Shown one piece after another: positions 1 to 12,933 of a DNA stretch of 64,000 nucleotides. Each line of letters starts with the position of its first letter. Positions within the stretch are counted from its first letter, which is position 1. Below the pieces are notes generated by a model. That model searched no databases, was not told the DNA's origin, and worked only from the letters and a program-made list of their open reading frames with translations. This DNA is from Strigops habroptila (Eukaryota > Chordata > Aves > Psittaciformes > Psittacidae), in NCBI RefSeq assembly GCF_004027225.2, contig NC_044278.2, forward strand, positions 100,432,743 through 100,496,742, given 5' to 3'. The position numbers and the translations under genes were made by a program.

Positions 1-2582
1 CACATTCCTCAGCAGCCACCAAGAAGATAAAGTACACTGTTCAAGTCAGAACCCAGAGGAGAACAGAGAAATTCCAGTGCAGGGAAAGATGGGGGAAGCA
101 AGATTCATTGCAGGAAGAGAAACTCTTGGGGTACCGCATTTTTAAAGACTCAAATAGTGATGACTTCAGTCCAGAGAAGGAGAGAAAAAAAGGGGCATCC
201 AATTTTATGGTGGAAAAAAATTTTGAATCTTTGCATTTCTACAGGGACAAAGCTGATTTATGTGTATTTATCCAGTCTTGTCTACAAGCTTTTGGCTATA
301 TTGCAGTCACAGATTAAACTGGATTCAATTTATATCTCCTTTGATTTGGAAAATACATTTAGAACCTCATCCAAAGCGTGCTGAAACCATGAAAATACAC
401 TTTTGAGGTATGAATAAGTCCCTTTATGTCTGTTTCTAAATGCATGTTTAATGGGAGATATAAAATTGCTGTACTACAGAGATGAGTCTTAACTCAAAAG
501 CATACAAATAAAGGTTTTCCTGCTTTATTCTTGTAGTCTGCAAACATAATAAAAGGACCATTTGAGCTAAAAGTTGGAATCTTGTAGAACAGAACACTGC
601 AACAAACTAAAAGCATTTAAAATTAAATATAGAATTCTTACATTATAAACACAATCTTCATATTGTTCATTATCTGTAGAAATTAAGCTGGGTTTCACCT
701 GTTTGTATATAAAGAATCCAACTATTTTGGCTGACATAATATTGAATAAATGTTTTAATGTAATTGCTAGGAAGCTAAATGGTAACAAAGTTGAATAAAA
801 ATACCAGCTACAGTTGTTTCCTTCTTGAAAGCATATCCTGTATTTTTTTATGATGCAATATAGAAATGGTGGAGGTGACATCAATGTACTGCAATCTCAG
901 CCACAGTAATCAAGAAAAGTAATCACAGTAAAAGACCTAAAGCAGCTTTCATCCAATCCTTAGAGAAAAAAGAAGAAAATATAAAAAAAAAATTCAACAG
1001 CAAAAGAAAAAGAAGAGTTGTCAGGGTAATTGTTTAGTCTAAGTCACACAGAAAAGGGGATGTGTTGGTTAATATATGCAGTTGCAAATGCTAATTAACT
1101 ACTCTTCTTTCAGCAATCCTTGTTTCAGCTTCTGTGCTCTCATAGCCACACCACCAGACAACTTCTGACCAGAATTAACATCGTATTAACAGACTGAGGT
1201 ATTCATAAATACTGTGTCAATTGGACAAATTTTAAACATACTTAGCACAGGTAGGTTTAGACTTTACTCTGGGAGTGTAATGAGCACTTCTGGAGGACTA
1301 GCATGTGATTTTTTAAAGGAATGACTTTGCATGTTTCAGGTTTCCTTAACCAGTTCCTTGCCAGTTCTCTATTTGTATTCTCTTTTGGCTTGTCTGGTTT
1401 CGTTAAAGAAATACAATTCGTATTCTCTATTACTATCTAAGTAAATAGTTGTCTCTTGAAGAAAAGACAGTGACTTTGATATTGGGTTTTCTTTACACTG
1501 CTGCAGAGGGAAGTCTTTAGAAAAATACTGTATGTGTTGAAGGAACTGGCACAAGGGGAAACAGAATTTATCTTTTATCTATTATTTCAAAGTGCATTAC
1601 TGAACTTCAAATTGCTCTAGAACAAAATATAAAGCCAGTGACTTCAAGACATTTGTATACATAAGTGAGAGTCATCACTGGACTATGAATATAAAAAATG
1701 AAATGCCTTTATACCCCTTTTCTTTTTCCTACTTATTCCAGATACAGCTAAAACCTGTATTTTTTCCCTTGGCCATGTTAAATACAGCTACAGAAACATA
1801 AGGACAAATTAAAGCCTTAACAAAGCAGTTAACTCACAGCTTCCGATACACTTATTAAGCAATCTGTCTGGGATTGGCATTTGCTTCTGTATAACCATGT
1901 CTTTGGAAATTCTGCCAGCACACTGTAATATGTAAATATCCAATATAAAGTATTACAATGTTTGCAATAATTTAAAGAAAACTTTTTCTGGGGTAAATCC
2001 CAGTTACAAGATCAAAGTGTACTAGGACAACAGAAATGCAAGTTCACATATTTCCTGTAACAGCAACATTTCATCCTCTTATGTCCAGCTATATATATGC
2101 CAGAAAGTAACGCTGCCCTGCTTTTCAGTTACCATGAGGGTAGGTATTTTAGCAGTTGTCAGGAGGCCACATACAATAATGGCAATTAGGTCGCTATCTA
2201 ACAGTGAGACAGATGCCTACCATTTAAATATTGCCTGTTTTAAAGGAGGGCAGTTCCAAGTAAAGAGTTTAGAGAGGTGTTTCATTTCTAAGTAGTTTAC
2301 CAAAGAGCTATACAGGTATAGCAAAAATTTCCAACAGATTTCCATTAAGACATCTGTCAAAACATTCTCAGAGACACTTTGTAAACTAGCTTCGTGTTTA
2401 TTACAGCCCCACTCCTAGACAATGGACTGACCTGAGACATCTCAGGCTTAAAAACAGGAGGACAGGAAGAGCAATAAATCCAGTGATTGATTTTTTTAAA
2501 AATATTGTCTTTGATTTTCAGACCAGCCATTTTGTCCTAGAGAAAAAGGTTTTCACTAGCCACAGCTATGCCAAAACAACCT

Positions 2583-2797
2583 TCATAGAATCATAGAATC
2601 ACAGAATAGTCAAGGTTGGAAACGACCTTAAGATCATCTAGTTCCAAGCCCCCTGCCATGGACAGGGACACCTTGCACTAAACCATGTCGCCCAAGGCCC
2701 TCTCCAGCCTGGCCTCAAACACCGCCAGGGATGGAGCATTCACAACTTCCTTGGGCAATCCATTCCAGTGCCTCACCACCCTCACTGTAAAGAACTG
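2583..2797 (-). mobile_element. CR1 LINE 3' fragment (5'-truncated)
   Basis: The plus strand opens with tandem ATAGAATC-type units, the reverse complement of the CR1 3' terminal repeat. The conserved CR1 3' UTR and ORF2 tail follow (lines matching 'aggttggaa', 'ccatggacagggacacc', 'cattccagtgcctcaccac'). Similarity stops near 2797. The copy lies in KL intron 1 in the same orientation as KL. Confidence 0.92.
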
Positions 2798-5134
2798 CAC
2801 TGATTAAACGTACTTAACAGATGAAGTTAGAGAAGTCTATTGCTACTCTCAGAGTGCTGCCTCCATAATCTGCCCTTTCAGGGATGGCCCTGTGCTGCAG
2901 AGAAAGGTGTTGATGAAAGTCTTCCACAAGCCTGATCTACTGTAGACCAGGAGTTAGTTCTGCTAATTGTGAATCTTCCTGCATAATGATGACTAATCAA
3001 CTGCTCTATTTTCACTGTGGACCCAACAAAGGATTTCACATAAAAGTATGAAACATTCTGAGGAAGACACTGGAAATATTAAATGATACAATATTCCAGA
3101 AGATGGTGATGAGTCATATTACTGTGCAGAAGAATTCTGACTTCTGAGAATTTCCAAAGAAATACAAAAAATACATTACTGGAAAAAGTCATTACCATCT
3201 TTATGATCTTGTGCCTACTATCTGCCAGGGATTAGGAAAACAGGATTAAAAAATTAAGAAGAGCCTCAAGGGTATCAGGTTCAACCCTCTGCTGCTATGG
3301 GCATATATATAACACAATCCTATTCATAACCTGATCCAGATTCACTTTAATACTGGCTAGGTATTTTGTTCATACTATTCTCTCTGGAAGACTACTACAG
3401 AATCACACTTCACAAACGGTTTCCTTTTTTCACCGATTTTCAGGTTAAATTTATATGTTCAGTCTGAAGTTCCTGCATTAAAACTTTCCCTGGACTTAAT
3501 TATTTTCTCTCACTTTTTTCTACCATTGATCTATTTATAGACAGCAAGTATATCCTCTCGCAGTGTTCTTGCCTAGGTAAATAAACCATGTTCTGGTAAA
3601 GTAATCCCTCATCTCTGCTGGAAACATCACCTGATACAGACTTGAAACAAATGTGTCTTTGTCACAGCTGGATTATATTGGCATCTGATGGTCATGCTGT
3701 GATCAGCAAGTTCTCATCTTATGGAAAAAATTTTTGAGTCTTTCTATTCATCTATTATCCTGATTATCCTTTGCACTGGCACTGTTTCCCCAAGTTTAGC
3801 TCATGCTCTAATTATTGCAATCCTAGTCTCTGCCAAAGCATGGGAGTTGAAATACACTAAAAAGTTCAGCTAGGAACTGCCCTTGAGCCTTATGCTTCTA
3901 CTTTCAGTGCAATTTACTGTGGTATTTGCTTTAGCAAATATTTATGCTGAAAATTCCCTTCCTCCTGAACTAAAAGAGTCATTCTCCATGTGCTACTATT
4001 TCAAGCATCCTACTGAAAATACAGATTGATTATGTTTTCTTTTTCTAGATAATCAGTTATCACAGAAAACTATCAGATGGGTCTGGCTTGACTTTGATAC
4101 CATTCATTGTGTTTTGTGTCCATTGCACTAACCCTCATCCTCATTAACCTTTCCTGTCTCAGTGCTCAATGAATCCCAGTGCTCAACATGATCGCCTTTC
4201 TCGACAGATCAGATAAAAACTATTAATTGGGTTTGTAAGTATATCCTTTTTAATCCTATCTTCTTCCCCACAACCTGAGAGCAGTATGTCTTTCCTTAAG
4301 CTACTTTTCCTTAGGTGACTGAAGGGTATCTTGTGATTTGTTTTAAAATAATGAGTCTTTTTATTTTTAAGACAATGCACATTTTAAATTTTCTGCTTAC
4401 TGTAGTCAGTAAGTACCTAATGTATTACTTAAATTGAAACAAGGTTCAGTAAATTCCTTGGAGAAAATAATGGGGACCTAAATGAAAAAGACATCTTTTG
4501 TTTCCAGACAGAGGGAGACTGTGACAACTAGCATATGGCTTGCATTTGTATATCACTTCCAACTAGGGGGACAAAGTATGTGTTGATTTTAAAGTTTCAA
4601 ACTCTTTTCATGTTTTAAATTACATTTTCCAAGGACTGCTCTCTTTACATTTTTGGAAAGGGCGTGAAATGCTTTCAGCAATCATCAACGGTCATGGTGG
4701 GTCAGCAGGAGGTGACTGGCAAAAGGGAGGGCAAAAGAGCCACAGGATGGGGCTACTCAATGCCCATGAGATCTTACATGGCCACCATAGTTATTTGCTT
4801 GCTCCAGCTTTACAGGACCAAGCAAGTGCTGCTGACCACCCTTGCAGGGGGGAAACTGCTTCCCTGTGTCAGAAGACACAGCTCAGTGCTCAGGAAAACC
4901 ATAGGAGAGCAAGACATACAGGATTTCCCCACTGATATTTAGAAGTTATCACATGCCTGAAACAGGTGAGAGTCAGGCAAAATTTGCATGTGATCCAGAC
5001 CGTATGTCCACCATCTGAGAAGTCACAGGAACACAAAGAACCTCAACACAATGTTTGAACTAGTACTCCCCTCCTCTGACATCTACTGCACCTCTCCCTA
5101 CGCTCATAGTCTGTTTACAAAATGTCTGAGTGGG

Positions 5135-5178
5135 TTTGTCAAGAGACAACCTCACCACAGGTTTTGTCTCTTGACAAA
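5135..5178. repeat. Perfect 15-bp inverted repeat (hairpin)
   Basis: The left arm TTTGTCAAGAGACAA (5135-5149) is exactly the reverse complement of the right arm TTGTCTCTTGACAAA (5164-5178), with a 14-nt spacer. The stem can extend by further pairs if single-base bulges are allowed. It lies in KL intron 1. No known element was recognised around it. Confidence 0.85.
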
Positions 5179-8100
5179 ACAGAAAATGGGACAAAATTGG
5201 TTTGGTTTGGTTCGGTTCTTGTCGTTTTTTTGTCACAGGAAGAGAGACACTATACTCATTTCTCTCCATTACCTGCAAAAGGACCATAGGATGGCGAGCT
5301 CAAAGGTAGATGTCTTTGCTGAACATGTCTAAAATGAGATCAAGTGTGATTGCCCTCATCAGCCCTGATACAGCACTGTTGTATGACACTTGTGCTCTTG
5401 GCCCACCACTTCAAATTATGTGGCCCTATGCCGAAGGCCTGCAGGCAGCCAAGGACAGTCCATGTCTTCACTCGCTAGTTGTTGTGCAGAGCCAAAGTAC
5501 ACACAGCTACACCCCTGGCCAGCCCAGGGGACAGCTGGCTCAGAGCTGGAGAACAAGTCCTAGCTGCTCATCCCTCTGGGATTGCTGGGAATGCTGCCAA
5601 ACCACTTGAAGAGAAGTATCTTTACCCTAAACCACATTTCATAATGGTTATTGAAAAGTGAACTATTGAAAGGCCAAGCAGATGCCAAACTGTGTCTCAG
5701 AGTTGATGCAAACACTGCCTGGAAGACAGCACAATGATGCTGCTAAGCCAGGGGGCAGGAGCAATTTTCCATGCTGCAGCCTCACTCAAACTAGCAAAAT
5801 GCCCTGCTACTAACAGCTGTAATTCAGGGTGGACATGAACCTATAGCTCTCCTATTAGCACCATGAAGTGGAGCTCAAGAACTGGTGGCCAGTTGACACC
5901 AGAAAGGACCATTTCTGTATTGGCTGTACCCACCGTTGATTAGGGGTACTGGTTTTCCTTCCATGTTCTCCTTGAGGACACAAGCTGATAAATAAAATTA
6001 CTTGCACATCTCAGAGACTGCTCTTCAGTTAATCCATCTATTTCGCAGTTAGCAAAAAAAAAATTAAGACAACTTTTTCAGATAGAAAAGGTATTTATCT
6101 GTATCCAAACTACCACGATATGCTACAGTTCTAATAATCTACATGCCTATCTGTCTTCTGGAAGTACTCTAGCCTTTAAAGGTTTTGAGACACAAAATTG
6201 AGGCTCTGGGAGGGTGCTTCCCAAGCCTACGCTTAGTTACTGCACAGAACAACAGTGAATTATTCAGTCATGTGGTTGATAATTAATGTAGGGAGCTGAG
6301 AAAATAGTATTTTCTTACACTTGTAGAAGAATAATAGTAGAATATAAGCATCACTACAATGGGTCAGGTTGTCCAACCCATCTCTATCACTGAAGCAGTT
6401 CCAGAATAAGGTGCTTCAGAGAAAAATTTTCAGCTGCTTGCACCAACCGTTAACAAATCTGCAATTGGTTTATTACACAACCGGTGGTATAACAAAAAAG
6501 CTGAGTCTGCCTGGCAGCTTTTTGGGCAGTTGTCAGCGTTACTGTTTCTATCTTATGTCAATGTTTGTGTCACAGGCGGCCTCCTACAGTTAACTGTTTA
6601 TATTGGTAAATTACCTATGGATTTCACATACCAACTGACTCCCTTGTCTCTATATACCTCCCACTATTATTCTTTCCCCTGGATGCTTAAATAGTGCCCT
6701 GCAAATCTGTTTCCAGCCTCTCCAGGTCCTTTCCCACATTGGAAACATGCTGCTCCAATGTATGTTTGACCCTTTCCAATTCCTCTCTCTTGGTAGTTCA
6801 CTCTTCCATACTCAATTCATTCCTAAAAATTATTCCCAAGAAGCACTCCGACAAAATGAGCAGTCCCCCAGCAAAAAACAGAAAGGATACATGTTAATCA
6901 TCAAGTTTAGTTGTCTGCAATAGTATAACAAGCTTTTAGCCACAAACACTACAGAATAATATCCACTATATGCCCCCTCATTTCCATGTTCATGGCATTA
7001 TCAGCCAAAAAAATCCCAAGACCTTTAACACAAGAAAAAACACCAAATGCTCCAAACATCATAGTAAAACACAGGAATAAAACAGGAAAGAGCAAAGATA
7101 CATCACTGTCCTAAACCCTTGCAATAGAAGACAAATTATTTAGGCAAAATGCCCTAATGATCCTGGGAACCTGGCCACCTTCCATGGCACCAAGAGTAGG
7201 GAAAAAGAGGCCCAACAAGAAATATCACTGTTCCTTGCCAACATAAATTCCTTCCTGACCATCAAAGCAGAGCCCCCAAAACCAGATCCCACAGGCCAGC
7301 ATCAGTATCTCATTCATACCTACTCTCTCCACTCTGGGTTCTACAAACCTATTCCAAATTACCACTTAGGGAGAAAACATTCCTCTCCAGGAGTGTCCAA
7401 CTTGGGTGAAGTGGGATTTGACTTGTGTGGTTGAAGGTTCTCACCTTTCATGGCTTAGTGCTTAGTGTTACAATGCTGTTTCTACAACCATTTCACCACC
7501 AGCCAATTTTGAAGTGTTCCCTACTTCATTAGCCTAAGCTGAGCTACGGGAAAAGGCTATTTCTGAGCTGCTGTGTGCTACAGTTTGTTGGTTCCAACAT
7601 CCAGGCTCAGAATGACTGTGACAATTTGATGCTGCTTTTATTAGAATTTTCCCCCTTTTAAGCATCTCCTCCTTCAAGTACCACTTTTCTTTTTACCAGA
7701 AACAGGAAAGAGAAGCATGTAACTGACTGAGTAATTACACTTTCACACAAAAGTGGAACAAGCAGCCCAGCTACAAATATGAGATGCAGAGTAACTGCTG
7801 TGGTGCAGTAATTCTGTCCTTACAGCTCTAAGACTGTTTTATTTCTTTCATCAAAGAATAAAAGGCATCAATCTGCAGCTTCAAGAAGTCAAGTCATATT
7901 GCAGCAGGATATACAGCAATTTCACAAGGGTAAACTGACCCAATTTGAAGCAGTGGGCACTCATCCAATGAAAGAATACAGAAGGCAGTGTGTGAAATGA
8001 CTGACTGACTCCCTGTATCAAAATGAAATTTTTCAATACCACATCAAAATAGAAAACCAAGAATTTCCACGGCAAAGTAAAAATAAAATGACTGAATGAC

Positions 8101-8890
8101 TAATTTTTTTATTTTCTCTAGTTCTCAATTTTTTGGGGTGGAAACCTGAAGTCTCTCAAATATTTAAATTTCAATGAAGCAGCAAATTCCAGCTTCACGG
8201 ATTTTAGATCTTGATGATTTGCTCTAATTACATGATATTACTTTGTGAAAACAGGAGGTATTTTGAATATGAGAAAAAGCTAGCTAGCATGAGAGGAGGG
8301 TAGTAATGACGGCTGACTATGAAGAAGAAAAAGAGGTATTTTTTAATACTACCAAGCATACTATTAAGATGCAAAATTGCAGCTGAATCATTCTTGCAAC
8401 TTTGTTTCTTGCCCTGCATGATATACCCCAATATTCTCTTCTCATTCAAAACAAGAGGCATGTTCATGGCTGAGAAGGGAAACAGGATGATAAACTGAGT
8501 TCAAGAGCTCCTTCATGCACTTCCAAGGTCTTATACTTCACACCAGAGAGGTGCTACTTGAATATGGGAATGCACATTTTCTTCAAGTTAAGAGGTAGAC
8601 ATCTGTTCAACTTGCTAATTTACTGAACTGCTTGAAAGTGGTAGGATTCTCAAAAAAAGCTTCAGGAAAAGTCAGTCCTCACTTATTTTCCTTAAGCTCC
8701 TTTGAGAAACCCAGATTTAATGTAACATCCCTCCTTTCTTTCGCAGGCTGCTGTGTCCCCTACTCCTAGTGCTGGTGGCAATGTGGGGACAGCAAGTGGA
8801 CACCATAAGCCAAGACAGACTCTTTGAATTAGGCCCCATCACTGTGAAGCATGGTTTGTGATATGACTGAATCACCAGTCAGCTTCCTTA

Positions 8891-8913
8891 AAAAATAAAT
8901 AAATAAATAAAAC
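8891..8913 (+). repeat. (AAAT)n microsatellite
   Basis: A short run of about five AAAT units in KL intron 1, about 70 bp before the truncated LTR. Confidence 0.85.
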
Positions 8914-8985
8914 ATTTATAAATAAAATTAACCAGAGAACAACTCATGTCAACTTTGGGGGACTCCAGGCCATCTCGTTTCACAT

Positions 8986-9332
8986 TGTCCTGGTTTCAGA
9001 TGGGATAATTTTCTTCCTACTAGCTGGTATAGTGCTGTGTTTTGGCTTTAGTCTTACCCTGATCAAGGACTTTTCAGTCTTATGCTCTGCCAGTGAGGAG
9101 GGGCACAGAAAGCGAGAAGGGAGCAGAGACAGGACACCTGACCCAAACTAGCCAAAGGGATATTCCATACAACAGCACGTCATTCTCGGTATAGAAACTG
9201 GGGGGAATTGGCCAGGAGAGGCCAATCACTGCTCAGGGCTGGGCATTGGTCAGCGGGTGGTTGTTGTTGTTATTATTAATAATAACTTTTATATTATTAT
9301 TATATTTCCATTATTAAACTGTTCTTATTTTT
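8986..9332 (+). mobile_element. Solo LTR, 3'-truncated, same family as the three complete copies
   Basis: It begins TGTCCTGGTTTCAG and follows the family through the GGACACCTGACCCAAA and CATTCC...CAGCACGTCAT blocks. The TATA region is degenerate (GTATAGAAACTGG). A TTA-trinucleotide run follows, then ATTAAACTGTTCTTAT, after which similarity is lost. The terminal CA end and a matching downstream duplication of the 5' flank CACAT were not found. The copy is antisense to KL, in intron 1. No internal retroviral sequence is present. Confidence 0.82.
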
Positions 9333-12320
9333 AGTTTAATTGTCAATGCTAAATATACACACAAAACTGCACTATTGCCTCATAAACCCAGCTCCTGCAT
9401 TCCCACTCACTGTCAGTCACCCCCACATCTCACCAGCTCCTCATGCATTGTCCATTTTCCTAATATTCCTCTTTCCTATCACCCCATGTTTTGTTACAAC
9501 TCTTTCTGGCCTGGATTTTGCCTCCTGATGGCATACATAACTGGCGATGGCCATTCTGTTGTGGTGGCCCTTCTCTCTGCAAACACTGCTTGTACTCAAG
9601 TTAACACTGCACGATGACAAGAAAAGAAATGAAGAACGTAACAAGCGTATTACAAAAAGCATGTCACCACTGTACAGTCAGGAGTCAGCTGAACTTTCAT
9701 TTCAAACCTGAGGTCAGAATTATTGAATTGATTTTAAAGCAAAACATTATTACTTACAAAATACAAACAAAAAAATACTCACTCGGCCTGACAATGTAAT
9801 ATATTCCCAACCTACTTTCTCAGAAGAAAAGAAGTGTTGCATAATTCTACCATTTCCCTATATATTTGAGTTAATGAACCATTGTTAGAATAATTAATCA
9901 ATAACTATGTTCAACAGTTCCACGCCTGCAGCAAAAATGAGATTATTTCTTAAAATGCTGAAAGTTAAATAAACAAATTGAGTAAACTTTGCCCTCAGCT
10001 CTGAAAAACAACTGTTCCAGAGGAACTACTACATATTCAAAAGAACACAAAAAAAGCTGACTGAGGAAAGGCATTGGAAAATCACAGTGAGCTCTTACTA
10101 GAACGTGTGACCAACAGCTACAAGTCTGTCCCCCCTCCACACCCAGCCATTTGATGTCTTTTCTAGAAGCAGGGTCAAAACAAACAGCTGCTACTATCTT
10201 CCCAACTGTAAAGCAAATAGCTTGTAAAATATAATCCCAGTGGTTCCAACATTTTCTAGCCTTCTTAACCAGCAAAAAGATTCTTGGTTTGACTTTTGGA
10301 CTGGCAAAATAACAAGGCATTTCCATAGTCTCCTGGCCAATTTCAAACCATTCAGCAGTCTTCAGAGGTGTCTGACTAAACCAGAAGTCAAAGCTCAGCT
10401 GTTAACATGAGACCTAAAGTGCAAGTAACAAAATTACCATGTGCAGACCAAAGTGCCAGTCCACTGGAAATGTGCGTGGCTCCCCGTCCGCTCACCCCCT
10501 TGCTGAAGAGCACATCACAGGGTGTCACGCAGCACCCTCAAGACTTCCAGCCTTTCAGGCTGGCTAGATCCTGAGACGTGCAAAAGCCCCTGAGCATCCT
10601 ACCATGCGTAGAACAGAGCTCTGCTGCCCCATGGCACTGGAACTACCCATGGTCCCAGTCCCTTGGTTCCTACACCAGCTGTTGTAAACTGCATCTATAA
10701 AGATTTCTGTATCTGGGAGAATTTAGAATATAGGTTTGGGGTTTTTTTTTTCCCAGAATCAGAACAAAGCTGAATGTAAAATTTTTGCAGTTCTCCATAT
10801 CACAGAATGCTACCTCCTCTCAGACTAAACATACATATGAACGAAGCAACACAAATGTGCTTCCATCTGGCCAAATCCAGAGATTCTTCAAGTGCTTTGT
10901 CTTACTCCAGTGTGCATCTAAAAAGACCCTCCCTGACAAATCTCCAGGGAGACATACCACAAGCTTAACAGTGCAGGCTTCTTATGAGTGTTTTGTGCAC
11001 TCAGAATAAGTAGAGTTGAAGCTGCCACAGCAAGCTAGAAGTTGCTATTACTGATATCCTAAACAAGCTGTTTACTGTTAATATAGATTGTATTTCATTT
11101 TTTCCACTGAAGATCATTCTCAGAGTTTAAATCACGCTATATATCATTCTGTTATGAATTTGCAAAGAGGAAGAAAACACATTTACAAGTACTATCACCT
11201 CCACTGCCACCAAATGCATCAAGAGTCTCTTTTCTCGAAACTGCTCCAGCTGACTTATAAGATTTTTGTTCCTACCATTAACACTGAAAAACCATTCCAG
11301 AAGCTCCTTCCTCCAAGGGCTATTCATGACTTCTAAGAGTCCATCTAACTGCACTGATACTGAACTTTTATCCTTTTTTGTATGTGTGCATATGTCCTAT
11401 AAATTTTCTGCCTGTCATTGATATTTATGTCCAGGAGTATTTTGAGAGCACCAGCGTGAATCTAATTCCTTCCCTTCCTTGGTATCACTTGTCTCCTACT
11501 CACCCCATTTTACCAAAGGCTCCAGTCCCTTGTGTGGCCAATATCTCTTTCTCCTCTTGCACTTAGCTCATTACTTTTCCTTCCTGAAAACTCACCTTCT
11601 TTTTCTAATGGCATATTTTCTCTCAGATGAAGTAATTCAGAAGCCAGTCTCTTCTTTCATGTTTTATTCATACTCATATTCCATGGGTCACCTTCTCCCT
11701 CAGAGATCTGTCCAGTCTTCATTTCAGTAATTTCCTAAACATCCTGAGATGCTGTCCACAACCTTATTTTCTGTTCTGTTCTTCTGATTTAATCTAAAAT
11801 CAGCATTCACAGTTTTACCTCTGACACTCTTCTATATGCTTTGGCAGGCAAGTATTCAAGCATGAGCAGCTTTTACTTAGTACTTAAAATGGGTAACACA
11901 CATCCCATAATTTCTACAACCTGTCATCACTGTATATGGAGGTCACCTCCCCTACTTCTTCAGAAGCACTTATTCATCATTTCCTCTTCTTTATTTTTAC
12001 CATCATGGAAAGGAAGAAGAAAATGTCCTTGTGTACATTTCTTGCACCTTCAGGTCTGTGCAAGCAGGGTCCTTTGATTGGTGGCTTCTTGGCTTTTTTA
12101 AAACTTTGTCGAGATCAGCCTTAAACCTTCAGATCAAGTTCAACAGTTTAACTGTTCATCAGCAACAACCAAACACACAAATCACACACTCAGCTGCAAG
12201 GATTAGCAAACAGCCCTCAAACTCTGCCAACTTCTGTCTAGTTGAAGAAATTCTGAAAGATAAGGGGAAAAAAAGTTTTGTTCCCCAGAGTAGACTGGGA
12301 AGGAGATAATGTTACTCAAA

Positions 12321-12340
12321 GAGTTAATAAGAGTTAATAA
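12321..12340 (+). repeat. 10-bp tandem duplication (GAGTTAATAA x2)
   Basis: Two adjacent identical 10-bp units lie 16 bp before the target duplication of the solo LTR at 12362. It probably arose by slippage. Confidence 0.8.
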
Positions 12341-12361
12341 ATGTGAGGAACAACGCTAAGG

Positions 12362-12928
12362 TGTGCTGGTTTTGGCTGGGATAAAGTTAATTTTTTTCAT
12401 AGGAGCTGGTATAGGGCTGTGTTTTGGATTTGTGCTGGAAACAGTGTTGGTAACACAGAGCTGTTTTCACTATTGCTGAGCAGTGCTTACACAGAGCCAA
12501 GGCCTTTTCTGCTCCTCGCACCACCCCACCAGTGAGTAGGTTGGAAGTGCACAAGAAGTTAGGAGCCAGGACGGCTGACCCCAACTGACCAGAGGGATAT
12601 TCCACACCATATGGCATCATGCTCAGCATATAAAGCAGGGGAAGAAGAAGGAAGCAGGAGATACTCAGAGTGATGGCATACATCTTCCCAAGTAACCGTT
12701 ACATGTGATGGAGCCCTGCTGCCCTGGAGATGGCTGAATACCTGCCCACCGATGAGAAGTGGTGAACGCATTCCTAGTTTTGCTTTGCTTGTGTGTGAGT
12801 TTTGCTTTACCTATTAAACTGCCTTTATCCCAACCCACAAGTTTTCTCATTTTACTTTTCCAGATCACTCCCCCATTCCACAAGCAGCTGCATGGGGCTT
12901 AGCTGCTGCCCGGGGTTAAACCACAACA
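12362..12928 (+). mobile_element. Complete solo LTR, 567 bp, TSD TAAGG (variant subfamily)
   Basis: The element runs from TGTGCTGG to ACCACAACA and is flanked by a perfect 5-bp duplication, TAAGG, at 12357-12361 and 12929-12933. A TATA box (CATATAAAG) lies near 12627. The first half matches the other LTRs here. The middle differs: it has no trinucleotide run and instead has a unique stretch of about 200 bp (about 12640-12830) before the shared end. Five-base duplications are typical of ERVL-type integrases. It lies antisense in KL intron 1. No gag, pol or env remains. Confidence 0.92.
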
Positions 12929-12933
12929 TAAGG

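Noticed and set aside
3260..3290. tRNA-like GGTTCAACC T-arm word
   Set aside because: No acceptor stem, D-arm or anticodon arm could be found around it. Other GGTTCAA-like words (for example near 13279) failed the same check.
4664..5661. Cluster of 60-99 codon frames in a slightly GC-richer part of KL intron 1
   Set aside because: The frames overlap on different frames and strands, have no recognised similarity, and show no consistent start or splice context.
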